A DNA stretch of 64,000 nucleotides from JAFNGF01 sp964567045 (GTDB lineage: Bacteria; Planctomycetota; Phycisphaerae; Sedimentisphaerales; Anaerobacaceae), in the NCBI GenBank assembly GCA_964567045.1, contig CAZMLE010000006.1:1-64000 (forward strand), written 5' to 3'. Below, piece after piece: positions 32,627-41,376 of this stretch. The translations under genes were made by a program, and so were the position numbers. Positions within the stretch are counted from its first letter, which is position 1. Each line of letters opens with the position of its first letter. Under the pieces are notes generated by a model. The model was given only the letters and a program-made list of their open reading frames with translations. It was not told where the DNA came from and searched no databases.

Positions 32627-33982
32627 ATGCATTTATCAGAGTTTGCTGATTCTGCTTACACCAAGTGCATTAATCCTGATTGTGGAGGCAATTTCGATTG
32701 TGCCCAGACGCTCTTTAAGTGCCCGGCGTGCGGCGACCTGCTGGATATCTGGTATAACTGGGATAAGATTCAAGTTCCCGGCAAGCTAAACGAATTTGCC
32801 GACCGCTGGGCGGACAGGAACAATCCACTGGATTTCTCGGGCGTATGGCGCTTCAGAGAGCTGCTGAATTTCTGCCAGGACCGATACAAAGTCACCATAG
32901 GCGAAGGCCAAACAATCCTGCAGCAGAACGACGCGGTGGCCAAATATGTTGACATGCAGCCGGGGCGCTTATATCTGCAATATGAAGGGCTGAATCCGTC
33001 CGGCTCGTTCAAAGACAACGGCATGGCGGCAGCTTTCAGCCACGCGATGATGGTCGGCGCAAAATCATGTGCCTGCGCCTCGACCGGCAACACCTCGGCA
33101 TCGGTAGCTTTATACGCGCATAGCTGCGGACTCAAATGCACGGTTTTTATCGGTTCAGGTCGAATCGCCTTCGGAAAGCTCAGCCAGGGCATGGATTACG
33201 GTGCCCAAACCATTCAAATACGCGGTGATTTTGATGACTGTATGCGCCAGGTTCAGGCCGTGTGCACAAAGCTGGGGCTGTATCTACTCAATTCGCTAAA
33301 TCCCTTCCGACTCGAAGGGCAAAAGACCATAATGTACCGAATTATTGAGAGCCTCGGCTGGCAGGCGCCCGACTGGGTCGTCGTGCCTGGCGGAAATTTA
33401 GGCAACTCCAGCGCCTTCGGCAAGGCCTTCTACGAGCTGAAACAGCTTGGCCTGATCGGGCAAATTCCGCGAATGGCCATCATAAACGCCGCCGGCGCCG
33501 ACACATTAAACCACCTGGTCAACACCAAGAAGCTGAATTGGAACGGCGGCAGGGTTAACCAGGCAATTATCGACCAATATTATGCTGATTTGACCGCTCG
33601 CAACTTTTCGCCGCATACCTGTGCATCGGCGATAGAAATTGCCCGTCCGGTCAATCTGAAAAAATGCCTGCGTGCGATTGACGTTTGCAACGGAGTCGTT
33701 CGAGCCGTAACGGACGAAGAGATTTGCGATGCAAAGGCGGTTGTGGGTAGATACGGCCTGGGCTGTGAGCCGGCTTCGGCGGCGACAGTAGCGGGTCTGA
33801 GACAGCTTAGGGCCGAAGGCATCATTGGCCCGGACGAGCGAGTTGTCTGCGTTTTGACCGGCCATCCGTTGAAAGACCCGAACGTAACGGTTGACTACCA
33901 CAAGCAAAGGCGCGGAAAATTCAGCAATCCGCCCGTCGAAGCCCCTAACGACCTCGATGAGATTATCAAGCTAATACAATAG
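32627..33982 (+). CDS. thrC: Threonine synthase
   Basis: A 451-residue PLP enzyme that converts O-phosphohomoserine to threonine. The N-terminus has a zinc-ribbon-like CINPDCGGNFDC...CPACGD (residues 14-37), as in the longer ThrC class. The PLP lysine lies in LNPSGSFKDNGM near residue 126. GNTSASVALYA, the phosphate-loop-like VVPGGNLGNSSAFGK near 258, and LGCEPASAATVAGL complete the fold type II signature. ATG 32627 is the first start after an upstream stop. It overlaps a CCGAAGG repeat element that leaves GAAGG directly against the ATG. Confidence 0.94.
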   Translation: MHLSEFADSAYTKCINPDCGGNFDCAQTLFKCPACGDLLDIWYNWDKIQVPGKLNEFADRWADRNNPLDFSGVWRFRELLNFCQDRYKVTIGEGQTILQQNDAVAKYVDMQPGRLYLQYEGLNPSGSFKDNGMAAAFSHAMMVGAKSCACASTGNTSASVALYAHSCGLKCTVFIGSGRIAFGKLSQGMDYGAQTIQIRGDFDDCMRQVQAVCTKLGLYLLNSLNPFRLEGQKTIMYRIIESLGWQAPDWVVVPGGNLGNSSAFGKAFYELKQLGLIGQIPRMAIINAAGADTLNHLVNTKKLNWNGGRVNQAIIDQYYADLTARNFSPHTCASAIEIARPVNLKKCLRAIDVCNGVVRAVTDEEICDAKAVVGRYGLGCEPASAATVAGLRQLRAEGIIGPDERVVCVLTGHPLKDPNVTVDYHKQRRGKFSNPPVEAPNDLDEIIKLIQ

Positions 33983-33995
33983 AACGATTTACGAA

Positions 33996-34940
33996 TTACG
34001 CTGGCGGGTTGCGCAGAGCAGAGATGATAAAACCGGCGGTGATAGCCGCGCTGCCAAGGGTGTGCAGAAGGACGGTGATTTGGCTGGCGCGGTATTGGCC
34101 GATCTTTGCCAGGTCCTGTTTGTTTGCTGATTTTATCGCCGGCACGGCGATCGGAAGCATAAATAAGTAGAATAGGCCTGCGAAGAACGTCGGTCGGCGC
34201 ATCAGCATAACTACTGCTACAATGAAACTTACAATGAGGGCAATTCTGTAAATCCAAACGCCGACAGGTACTCCAAAACGAACTATGAGCGTTCGTTTGT
34301 TCACCGCCGCATCGGCGACAGAATCAGGGAATTCATTCACCAAAATCACCAGAAAAATCAATATGCTAACGATCACAGCAGGGGTAAGCGGAACGGCGTC
34401 AATGGTTTCCGTCTGCAAATAGTATGAGCCATATACCGGAAGCAGGCCGAAAAGCATCGCTATAACGAATTCGCCAATGCACTTGTAGCCGAGCTGGATC
34501 GGACGGGCGGTGTAAAAATAACCGCCAAGTAATCCGATAAGACCGAGAGCAAGGATGAAAATGCTTCGTGTCAATAAGATAATCACCAGTCCTATCCCGG
34601 CGCCTATTGCCAGGCAACCTATCGCGGTAAGCAAAGTCGCCCTGGGTGACAGAATTCCTTGCTGGATAAAACGCCGGCCTCCGGAAAAGGGCGTAGGATT
34701 CTTATTGAGCCAATCGTTGCCGGAAAGGTGGTCGTAATAGTCATTGGTGACGTTGGCGCCTGCGTGCAGAGCCATTATTGCAAGTAGCGCCAGCAAGAAA
34801 AGTGCCGGCTGAAAAGTCCCGGTAACAGCAAAGCCGGCAGCGCTGCCCACCAGCACCGGCGCGACGCTGGCAACAAGAAACTTTGGCCGGGTAGCAAGGA
34901 AAAGAACCACCAATCTGGAACGCCCAAAACCGGTCGTCAT
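33996..34940 (-). CDS. menA: MenA/UbiA-family prenyltransferase
   Basis: A 314-residue polytopic membrane enzyme (about nine helices). The first prenyl-diphosphate-binding Asp motif is NVTNDYYDHLSG near residue 63, the second NEFPDSVADAAVNKRTL near 205. FSGGRRFIQQG between them matches MenA (1,4-dihydroxy-2-naphthoate polyprenyltransferase) proteins, so a role in menaquinone synthesis is the best call. ATG 34940 (MTTGFGRSRL) is preferred to an upstream TTG. It is convergent with thrC, 13 bp apart. No other men genes are near, so another UbiA-family substrate cannot be excluded. Confidence 0.82.
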   Translation of the reverse strand: MTTGFGRSRLVVLFLATRPKFLVASVAPVLVGSAAGFAVTGTFQPALFLLALLAIMALHAGANVTNDYYDHLSGNDWLNKNPTPFSGGRRFIQQGILSPRATLLTAIGCLAIGAGIGLVIILLTRSIFILALGLIGLLGGYFYTARPIQLGYKCIGEFVIAMLFGLLPVYGSYYLQTETIDAVPLTPAVIVSILIFLVILVNEFPDSVADAAVNKRTLIVRFGVPVGVWIYRIALIVSFIVAVVMLMRRPTFFAGLFYLFMLPIAVPAIKSANKQDLAKIGQYRASQITVLLHTLGSAAITAGFIISALRNPPA

Positions 34941-34987
34941 AACCTGAATTTTAACCACAAATTTGGGTCCCTGCAAAGTAATCCAAA

Positions 34988-35040
34988 CCTGCGGTAAAAC
35001 CGCAGGCTAAATATTTAGCCCCGCAATTCATTGCGGGGTT
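34988..35040. repeat. Paired palindromes with intact CCCCGCAAT hairpin
   Basis: CCTGCGGT/ACCGCAGG is followed by CTAAATATTTAG and then CCCCGCAAT/ATTGCGGGG (35019-35038), an uninterrupted 9-bp stem with a 2-nt loop. This same outer hairpin is split by inserts at 38118-38161 and 58108-58175. It lies in the 279-bp gap between menA and the receiver gene, which holds no other gene-like content. Confidence 0.8.
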
Positions 35041-35219
35041 TTCGCGACGGTTTCCCTGCCAGGCTGGCAGGGCGGCCGCCGGCGCCTGCAATTTTGCCAG
35101 ATTAGATAGGGCGCAGGCTCTCAATATAACAACATTACTAACAAGCACTTATATATAGATGCTTTGCGGAGAAGCCTTTGGCACGGCATTTGCTCCAACT
35201 CACAGGGGAATTTACGTTT

Positions 35220-35633
35220 ATGGTTTCGAACTTGTCAAAATTAGAAGAAGTAAACCTCTTGGCCAGCGGCGCAAACTGGGCCTGGCCGGAGGCGGTGCGC
35301 AGCATACTGCGGCCAAGAGGAGTCAATCTGCTGGTAGCTGATGGCGTAGATGAGTTCGTTCACATTATAGAGCGGCGGCGAATCCATACCACAATCGTGG
35401 ACCTGGACTGCGAAAAATCAAACGGACTGGCAATGATCAGGATTATCCGGATGGATTACCCGCTGCTGCCATGTATCCTCCTGGCAAGTCAAGCAAGCGA
35501 AGTCGTGCTCGGCAGGGCTCTGGAGCTTGACGTATTCGGTGTGATCGATAAGCCCGTCGATATGCGCGTTCTTCGAGAAGTCCTAAATAGAGTGTTCTTG
35601 AAAAAGTATAACAGTGATATTTTCTCAGAGTAG
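35220..35633 (+). CDS. Receiver-domain (response regulator-like) protein upstream of groES
   Basis: A 137-residue single receiver-like domain without an output domain. The phospho-acceptor region reads TTIVDLDCEKSNGLAMIRII (Asp at VDLD), and the conserved Lys is in VFGVIDKPVD. The N-terminal acidic pair is weak (LLVADGVDEF). ATG 35220 with AGGGG 11 bp upstream is used, but a TTG at 35178 with GGAG six bases before it is possible. It ends 31 bp before groES, so the two may be cotranscribed. No kinase is nearby. A link between signalling and chaperonin expression is only inference. Confidence 0.72.
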   Translation: MVSNLSKLEEVNLLASGANWAWPEAVRSILRPRGVNLLVADGVDEFVHIIERRRIHTTIVDLDCEKSNGLAMIRIIRMDYPLLPCILLASQASEVVLGRALELDVFGVIDKPVDMRVLREVLNRVFLKKYNSDIFSE

Positions 35634-35664
35634 TTCGGCAGTTTTTTGAAAGGAGTAAGAACAG

Positions 35665-35955
35665 ATGAAGATTCGACCATTGGCAGACAAGGTGCTTGTT
35701 GAGCGTGTCGAGGCGGAAAACAAGACGTCCGGCGGAATAGTCCTGCCGGACACCGCCAAAGAAAAGCCACAAAGGGGCAAGATCGTCAGCGTCGGAGAAG
35801 GCAAAATACTCGACGACGGGACGCGCAAAAAGATGCAGGTGAAAAAGGGCGATCTGGTCTTGTTTACAAGTTACGCCGGCACTGAGGTAAAGATTGACGG
35901 CAAAGAACACCTGATTATGGATGAATCAGACATCATGGCTGTAATCGAAAAATGA
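35665..35955 (+). CDS. groES: Co-chaperonin GroES
   Basis: A 96-residue Hsp10 lid protein of the GroEL folding chamber. It starts MKIRPLADKVLVERVEAENK. The mobile loop is KTSGGIVLPDTAKEKPQRG (residues 20-38), followed by GKIVSVGEGKIL and GDLVLFTSYAGTEVKIDGKEH. AAAGGAG lies upstream. It ends 81 bp before groEL; that gap has a strong hairpin at 35960-36002. No CIRCE operator (TTAGCACTC-N9-GAGTGCTAA) is visible upstream. Confidence 0.97.
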   Translation: MKIRPLADKVLVERVEAENKTSGGIVLPDTAKEKPQRGKIVSVGEGKILDDGTRKKMQVKKGDLVLFTSYAGTEVKIDGKEHLIMDESDIMAVIEK

Positions 35956-35959
35956 CAAG

Positions 35960-36002
35960 TCCCGACAAAAAGATGGGCCTCTCGCCCACCTTTGTGTCGG
36001 GA
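35960..36002. promoter_or_regulatory. Hairpin in the groES-groEL gap
   Basis: TCCCGACA pairs with TGTCGGGA at the ends and AAAAGATGGGC with GCCCACCTTTG inside, so a 43-nt stem-loop is possible with few mismatches. It is followed by the GGAGAAGG site of groEL. It could be a processing or stability element, or another palindromic repeat. Confidence 0.6.
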
Positions 36003-36036
36003 TCGAACTGCGAATTGAAAAAGGAGAAGGAAAAAT

Positions 36037-37662
36037 ATGGCAGCTAAAAAAATACTTTTTGGCACTGATGCACGCGCGGCTATTCAAGAAGGCGTGAAAA
36101 AACTCGCTTATGCGGTCAAGATCACGCTTGGGCCTTGCGGCAAAAATGTAGTTCTGGAAAAATCATTCGGCTCGCCCACGGTTACTAAAGACGGCGTCAC
36201 GGTGGCTAAAGAAATCGAGCTTGAGGATTCCTACGAGAATATGGGCGCCCAAATGGTAAAGGAAGTAGCCTCCAAGACATCCACCGTCGCCGGAGACGGA
36301 ACAACAACCGCAACCATCCTGGCTGAGAGCATATTCAACGAAGGACTCAAAAACATCACCGCCGGCGCAAACCCAATGCAGGTAAAACGCGGCATAGATA
36401 TGGCTGTCAATGCCATCGTCGAGGAGCTGCAAAAGATGAGCACGTCCGTCGAGTCCACCAAGCAGATCGAACAGGTGGCAATCTGTTCCGCCAACCAGGA
36501 CGCTGAGATCGGCAAAAAGCTGGCTGAGGCTATGGACAAGGTGGGCAAAGACGGCGTCATCACCGTTGAGGAAGGCCAGTCTTTGGAGACAACGGTTGAC
36601 CTGCTCGAAGGTATGCAATTCGACAAAGGATACCTTAGCCCGCACTTTATCAACAACTTAGAGAATATGTCGGTTGTCCTGGAAAAGCCGTATATCCTCG
36701 TGCACGAGAAAAAAATCAGCTCCGTAAAATCGCTGATTCCCTTGTTGGAGAAAGTAGCCAAGCAAGCAAAGCCCCTTCTGGTTATCGCCGAAGAGGTTGA
36801 AGGCGAGGCTCTTGCCACACTGGTTGTCAATAAGCTCCGGGGCGTGCTGCAGTGCGCCGCCGTCAAGGCGCCGGGTTTTGGCGACCGGCGAAAAGCCCTG
36901 CTCAGTGACATTGCGGTACTGACCGGGGCCGAGCCTATCTTTGAAGACCTGGGCCTGGAGCTGGAGAACATCGATCTGAAACAGCTTGGCAGGGCAAAAC
37001 GAGTTACCATCGACAAAGATACCACAACTATTATCGAAGGGGCCGGCAGCACCGAAGCTATCAAGGGCAGAATCGAGCAGATAAAAGCCGAGATTGAAAA
37101 GTCCACCAGCGACTACGATATAGAAAAACTCCAGGAAAGATTGGCAAAGTTAGCTGGCGGTGTAGCCCAGATCAATGTCGGAGCGGCAACTGAAGCGGAA
37201 ATGAAGGAAAAGAAGGCACGGGTGGAGGACGCATTACATGCCTGCAGAGCAGCGGTGGAAGAAGGTATCTTGCCCGGAGGCGGAGTGCCGATGCTCAGGA
37301 CGCTGCCCGCGCTGGATAAAATTAAAGCCAACGGCGACGAAAAAATCGGTGTTGATATTGTTCGAAGAGCGATAGTTGCCCCGATAAAGCAAATTGCTCA
37401 GAACGCCGGCCTGGATGGGTCAATCGTGGCCCAAAAGGTAATGGAGAGCAAAGATAAGAACTTCGGGTACGATGCGCTCCGGAAGGAGTACGGAGATTTG
37501 GTGAAGTTCGGCGTCATCGTGCCGACGAAAGTCGAAAGAGTTGCCCTGCAAAACGGCGCTTCAATAGCTTCACTGCTGCTGATGACAGATGCCATAGTCA
37601 GCGAGATCCCGGAGAAAAAGGAAAGAATGCCACAAGGCCCGCCGGGCGGCGGAATGTACTAA
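36037..37662 (+). CDS. groEL: Chaperonin GroEL
   Basis: A 541-residue Hsp60. Diagnostic stretches are LGPCGKNVVLEKSFGSPTVT, the ATP loop VAGDGTTTATILAESI near residue 85, GYLSPHFINNLENM near 200, KAPGFGDRRKALLSDIAVLTG near 277, and AAVEEGILPGGGVPML near 405. The C-terminus, PQGPPGGGMY, is a short form of the usual GGM tail. GGAGAAGG lies before the ATG. It folds nonnative proteins with the GroES encoded just upstream. The gene is followed by a GAAGACAGA repeat tract that can form a hairpin. Confidence 0.98.
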   Translation: MAAKKILFGTDARAAIQEGVKKLAYAVKITLGPCGKNVVLEKSFGSPTVTKDGVTVAKEIELEDSYENMGAQMVKEVASKTSTVAGDGTTTATILAESIFNEGLKNITAGANPMQVKRGIDMAVNAIVEELQKMSTSVESTKQIEQVAICSANQDAEIGKKLAEAMDKVGKDGVITVEEGQSLETTVDLLEGMQFDKGYLSPHFINNLENMSVVLEKPYILVHEKKISSVKSLIPLLEKVAKQAKPLLVIAEEVEGEALATLVVNKLRGVLQCAAVKAPGFGDRRKALLSDIAVLTGAEPIFEDLGLELENIDLKQLGRAKRVTIDKDTTTIIEGAGSTEAIKGRIEQIKAEIEKSTSDYDIEKLQERLAKLAGGVAQINVGAATEAEMKEKKARVEDALHACRAAVEEGILPGGGVPMLRTLPALDKIKANGDEKIGVDIVRRAIVAPIKQIAQNAGLDGSIVAQKVMESKDKNFGYDALRKEYGDLVKFGVIVPTKVERVALQNGASIASLLLMTDAIVSEIPEKKERMPQGPPGGGMY

Positions 37663-37664
37663 GA

Positions 37665-37732
37665 TGACAGAGGACAGACAACAGAAGACAGAGGACAGAC
37701 TTCCGACTTCTGTCTTCTGAATTCTGTCTTCT
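37665..37732. repeat. GAAGACAGAGGACAGA repeat tract
   Basis: AGAAGACAGA and GAGGACAGAC units are followed by their complement (TCTGTCTTCT, AATTCTGTCTTCT). The two halves can pair and could terminate groEL transcription. The gene for a small membrane protein starts 32 bp later. Confidence 0.75.
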
Positions 37733-37764
37733 ATTTTGCGCAATCAAAACAAGGAACTGTAGTC

Positions 37765-38061
37765 ATGATCTTTCGTTTCTACAGAGATGCGATCTCTCAA
37801 GCCTCTCGAAGTATTGCCGCGACAATACTCATCGTGGGGCTGTTTCTGATCGGCTTTGGAGTTGTTATTCTGGCGGCCCCTGCGATATTCGCATTTCTTG
37901 CGGCTATGATATTTTTCATCGCCGGCATCGGCTGTGCAATCACGGCTGCGAAGATTTTTTGGGCACAGAGACAGTTTGGCAAGCTCACCCCCGATGACTC
38001 GCAGGCCTACCGGCGTAATGTTCAAATCCGCATGGAGGAGCATCCATTCGACGAGATTTGA
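37765..38061 (+). CDS. Small two-helix membrane protein
   Basis: A 98-residue protein with two adjacent hydrophobic helices (AATILIVGLFLIGFGVVILA and FAFLAAMIFFIAGIGCAITA) and a charged C-terminal tail (FGKLTPDDSQAYRRNVQIRM). The family is not recognised. There is no clear ribosome site (GGAACTG lies 12 bp upstream). It lies between groEL and the ABC exporter gene, with a repeat-filled gap after it. Confidence 0.6.
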   Translation: MIFRFYRDAISQASRSIAATILIVGLFLIGFGVVILAAPAIFAFLAAMIFFIAGIGCAITAAKIFWAQRQFGKLTPDDSQAYRRNVQIRMEEHPFDEI

Positions 38062-38161
38062 ATCCCGTGAAAAACACGGGACTAAATATTTATCCGCCAG
38101 ACGCTGGGCGGATTTAGCCCCGCAATCCTTCGACCCAGCTCAGGACAGGTTTATTGCCGGG
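38062..38161. repeat. Nested palindromes: split CCCCGCAAT hairpin, copy 2
   Basis: CCCGTG/CACGGG is followed by TAAATATTTA, then ATCCGCC/GGCGGAT, then CCCCGCAAT (38118-38126). Instead of closing at once as at 35019-35038, the outer arm is followed by a CCTTCGAC...CTCAGGACAGG element (38127-38149). It then closes with ATTGCCGGG (38153-38161). The rest of the gap to 38314 holds a GGGACCCCGC...GCGGG palindrome near 38275-38291. Confidence 0.75.
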
Positions 38162-38314
38162 TTTAGCACAGACATATTGAAATTTGTCGGCCACTTCGGT
38201 TATAATACCGCGATTACTTGACTTCAACAGAAGCGCCCCGGATTGCGCTTTCTGCGCCCGGATGAACCACGAGGGACCCCGCTCCGCGGGCACCCAAAGA
38301 ATCAGGTTCCGCTT

Positions 38315-40147
38315 ATGCTTGCAAGATCCCATAATTTTGTGCGTTTTTTGGGCTACGTTCGGCCATATAAAGGGCTTCTGCTCCTGGGAACGATTGGGGG
38401 CGTGGCCAAATTCACTGTTCCTCTGCTATTGCCTCAGGTCACCCGGCATCTGCTGGATAATGTTTTTCTAAACGAGACGTTGAGCAGTGAGCAGAAACTT
38501 CACGCCCTATTTTTGTACGCAGGCGGCATGATGGCCATATTCATATTTGTCTATGCCCCTTGCGTGTATATACGGCACTTGTACACCGACAAGGCCAGCC
38601 ATCGGGCAATCTTTGACCTGCGATGCGAGCTTTACTATCGGATTCTGCGGATGTCGGCTTCGTTCTTCAACCGCAATAAGAGCGGCGAAATTATCTCCCG
38701 ACTAATCAGCGATATCCAACTTGCCCAGAATCTGGTCGGCACCGCCCTGACCAATGTGTGGATGGATACAATTGCGGTCTTAGTGATACTATATTTTATG
38801 CTCAGAATCGATGTGACAACGACGCTGGTAGCTCTTTTGAGTTTTCCGCTGTATCTGCTGCTATTCCGAAGGTTCGGCGATGAAATCAGAGACACCACGC
38901 GTAAGGTGCAGGACAAGCTTTCTTTAATGACCAGCAATGCCCACGAACGAATTTCGGGCAGAATGGTAGTCCATGCTTTTACTCAGGAAGTCAACGAAAC
39001 CGAGAGGTTCCGCAGCGAATCAGAAAGCTTATTTTCTACGAACATGCGTCGTGTTTTCATCCAGAGCCTGAATCAGGCTGTTACCGGAACTCTGGTTAGT
39101 CTGTCGCCTTTAATAGTAACCTGCTTCGGCGGCTACCGCGTTATTTCCGGCGATATGACGGTCGGAGAATTAATCGCGTTGACTATGTATCTTGGGCCGC
39201 TTTATCTACCACTGCAGCGATTTTCCGAGCTGAATGTGGTTTTTGCCAATTCGATGGCTTCTTTAGACCGTATCTACGAAATAATGGACCAGCAGCCGGA
39301 AATAGTCGACCAGCCAGGAGCTATTGATCTAACAGAGGTTAAAGGGCACGTCACGTTCGACCACGTCAGCTTCTCCTATAATAAAGGCTGTCTGGTTCTG
39401 AATGGTGTTACGTTCACTGTTCGGGCCGGGCAAAGAGTTGCATTGGTAGGCCCCAGCGGCTCAGGCAAAAGCACCATCGTGAGTTTGATTCCCAGATTCT
39501 ATGATTGCAATGCCGGCCAGGTCAGAATTGATGAGCATGATGTTCGGCGAATAAAAGTAAAGTCCTTGCGGCGTCACATCGGGATGGTGCTGCAGGACCC
39601 GGTCCTATTTAGCGGAACAATTCGGGAGAACATCCTCTACGGCAACCCCGGCGCCAGCGACGCAGAAGTTGTAGCTGCGGCCAAGGCAGCCAACGCCTAC
39701 GATTTCATTCTGTCTTCACCGAATGGTTTCGACACGGAGGTGGGCGAGAGGGGCAGCTTTTTGTCCGGCGGCCAAAGACAACGCATCACAATCGCCCGAG
39801 CGTTTCTGAAAAATCCGAAAATCCTGATTCTCGATGAGGCTACTTCCTCTCTGGATTCGGAGTCAGAACGCCTGATTCAGGATGCGATGAGCCGGCTGAT
39901 CGCCGGCAGAACCACGTTTATCATAGCACACCGCGGTTCGACGGTACAGAATGTCGAGCGGATCTTTGTTGTTTGTGATGGCTCAATTGTCGAATCCGGA
40001 ACTCACAGTGAGCTGCTGCTCAAAGCAGGCGTCTACCGGGATTTGTACGCCCGACAGTTTGAGCCCACCGCAAGTACGATTGGACTATCGGACAACGGTT
40101 GTAGCCAAGAGCCTGCCATCCCGATTCTGCAAGATGGCCGCGATTGA
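38315..40147 (+). CDS. ABC exporter, fused permease-ATPase (MsbA-like)
   Basis: A 610-residue type IV ABC half-transporter with about six N-terminal helices (residues 20-300) and a C-terminal nucleotide-binding domain. The latter has Walker A VGPSGSGKSTIVSLI, Q-loop MVLQDPVLFSGTIRENI, signature FLSGGQRQRITIARA, Walker B ILILDEATSSLD, and the His switch FIIAHRGST (AHR). It acts as a homodimer or with a partner, exporting lipid, peptide or drug. ATG 38315 (MLARSHNFVRFLGY) is chosen because the longer reading starts inside a GGGACCCCGC repeat. It is convergent with mraY. The substrate is not readable; MsbA-type lipid export is a family guess. Confidence 0.93.
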   Translation: MLARSHNFVRFLGYVRPYKGLLLLGTIGGVAKFTVPLLLPQVTRHLLDNVFLNETLSSEQKLHALFLYAGGMMAIFIFVYAPCVYIRHLYTDKASHRAIFDLRCELYYRILRMSASFFNRNKSGEIISRLISDIQLAQNLVGTALTNVWMDTIAVLVILYFMLRIDVTTTLVALLSFPLYLLLFRRFGDEIRDTTRKVQDKLSLMTSNAHERISGRMVVHAFTQEVNETERFRSESESLFSTNMRRVFIQSLNQAVTGTLVSLSPLIVTCFGGYRVISGDMTVGELIALTMYLGPLYLPLQRFSELNVVFANSMASLDRIYEIMDQQPEIVDQPGAIDLTEVKGHVTFDHVSFSYNKGCLVLNGVTFTVRAGQRVALVGPSGSGKSTIVSLIPRFYDCNAGQVRIDEHDVRRIKVKSLRRHIGMVLQDPVLFSGTIRENILYGNPGASDAEVVAAAKAANAYDFILSSPNGFDTEVGERGSFLSGGQRQRITIARAFLKNPKILILDEATSSLDSESERLIQDAMSRLIAGRTTFIIAHRGSTVQNVERIFVVCDGSIVESGTHSELLLKAGVYRDLYARQFEPTASTIGLSDNGCSQEPAIPILQDGRD

Positions 40148-40167
40148 CATACGCACAGGCCCGGCGA

Positions 40168-41310
40168 CTATCGGATTTTCAGCGTGGCCAAAGCAAGGGC
40201 GGCAAAGGCAGCAGCTAAGAGCCAGAAGCGAACTACCACCTGCGGCTCGCTCCAGCCTGCCAGGTGAAAATGATGGTGCAGAGGCGCACATCTAAAAAGC
40301 CGTTTCCCGCCAGTGTATTTGAAGTAGCCGACCTGCAACACAACGCTCAATAATTCTATTACGAACACGCCGCCGATAATCAAAAGCAGAACCTCACTTC
40401 TGGTCACCAGCGCCCCGTAACCCATCGCAGCTCCTAACGCCAGTGAGCCGACATCGCCCATAAAGGCCTGGGCAGGATGGCAGTTGTACCACAGAAAGCC
40501 CAGCACCGCGCCCAAGATTGCCGAATAAAAGATGCTTAGCTCACCGGCCTTGGGTATATGCGGCAGCAGGAGATAACCAGCCCACAACCTATCCGAGGTA
40601 ACGGGCCCCATAGTCTCAGAGGCCACATAGCAGAGCACCGCCAGCACTAAAGAAACCATCCCGACGCACCCGGCTGCCAATCCGTCCATACCGTCGGTCA
40701 GGTTCACGGCATTGCTGGTGGCGGATAAATAGAAAATCGCAATCAAAACGAACATCCAATTGGCCAGCGGCAGGCCGTGCTTGTAGAATGGCAGCCAGAG
40801 TTTTTGCCCATCGTCAATGTGAGCAAAATCGCGGTACAAAAACAATGCAATCAGGACGGCTCCGCCGACTTGAAAGATGAGCTTTTCCCAGGGATTCAGG
40901 CCATTTCTGCTTCGCTGGCGAGAGACCGCGGTAAGTTTTAGCCAGTCGTCAATACCGCCCAGCACACCAAACCAGATCATCACAAAGATTGCCTTCTGGA
41001 CAAAGCCGATGGACAAATTTGCCCACACTAAGGTAGTTACCAGCACCGCCAGGATAATAATCAAGCCGCCCATCGTCGGCGTGTTGGCCTTTTCTTTGGT
41101 CAGCTCGTTGAGGGTGGCGTGATGAAACTCCGGGCGGTCGCCGATCTTCTTGCGCATTAGCCAGCGAATAATGGAAGGACCTAAGAAAATGGCGATGGCA
41201 AAGCTGGTCAAGACCGCTGCCACAGAGCGAAACATTACGTTCTGATAGGCGTAAAAGCCAAGGCGTTCGGTAAAGAACTCGCTAAAGTACCGTAATAAGT
41301 GGTATATCAT
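40168..41310 (-). CDS. mraY: Phospho-N-acetylmuramoyl-pentapeptide-transferase MraY
   Basis: A 380-residue membrane enzyme (about ten helices) that transfers phospho-MurNAc-pentapeptide to undecaprenyl phosphate to make lipid I. Signatures are KKIGDRPEFHHATLNELTKEKANTPTMGG (start), VLGGIDDWLKL near residue 139, the catalytic NLTDGMDGLAAGC near 210, PAQAFMGDVGSLALG near 287, and APLHHHFHLAGW near 351. It follows murF after 60 bp filled by a CGAGTATC repeat. With murE and murF it indicates classical peptidoglycan synthesis. No murD, ftsW or murG follows. Confidence 0.96.
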   Translation of the reverse strand: MIYHLLRYFSEFFTERLGFYAYQNVMFRSVAAVLTSFAIAIFLGPSIIRWLMRKKIGDRPEFHHATLNELTKEKANTPTMGGLIIILAVLVTTLVWANLSIGFVQKAIFVMIWFGVLGGIDDWLKLTAVSRQRSRNGLNPWEKLIFQVGGAVLIALFLYRDFAHIDDGQKLWLPFYKHGLPLANWMFVLIAIFYLSATSNAVNLTDGMDGLAAGCVGMVSLVLAVLCYVASETMGPVTSDRLWAGYLLLPHIPKAGELSIFYSAILGAVLGFLWYNCHPAQAFMGDVGSLALGAAMGYGALVTRSEVLLLIIGGVFVIELLSVVLQVGYFKYTGGKRLFRCAPLHHHFHLAGWSEPQVVVRFWLLAAAFAALALATLKIR

Positions 41311-41315
41311 CCCGC

Positions 41316-41376
41316 ATCTTGATCCTCGATACTTGATGCTCGTTACGAGTTTCGAGTATCCAGTATCGAGTTACGA
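41316..41376. repeat. GATGCTCG/CGAGTATC repeat between murF and mraY
   Basis: GATCCTCGATACTTGATGCTCG is followed by its complement-like CGAGTTTCGAGTATCCAGTATCGAG. It abuts the murF stop codon. The same text-like units occur inside murF (42674-42710) and murE (four places). Confidence 0.8.

Noticed and set aside
35634..35664. CIRCE heat-shock operator before groES
   Set aside because: The short gap holds only the AAAGGAG ribosome site, and no TTAGCACTC/GAGTGCTAA pair is visible here or before the receiver gene.
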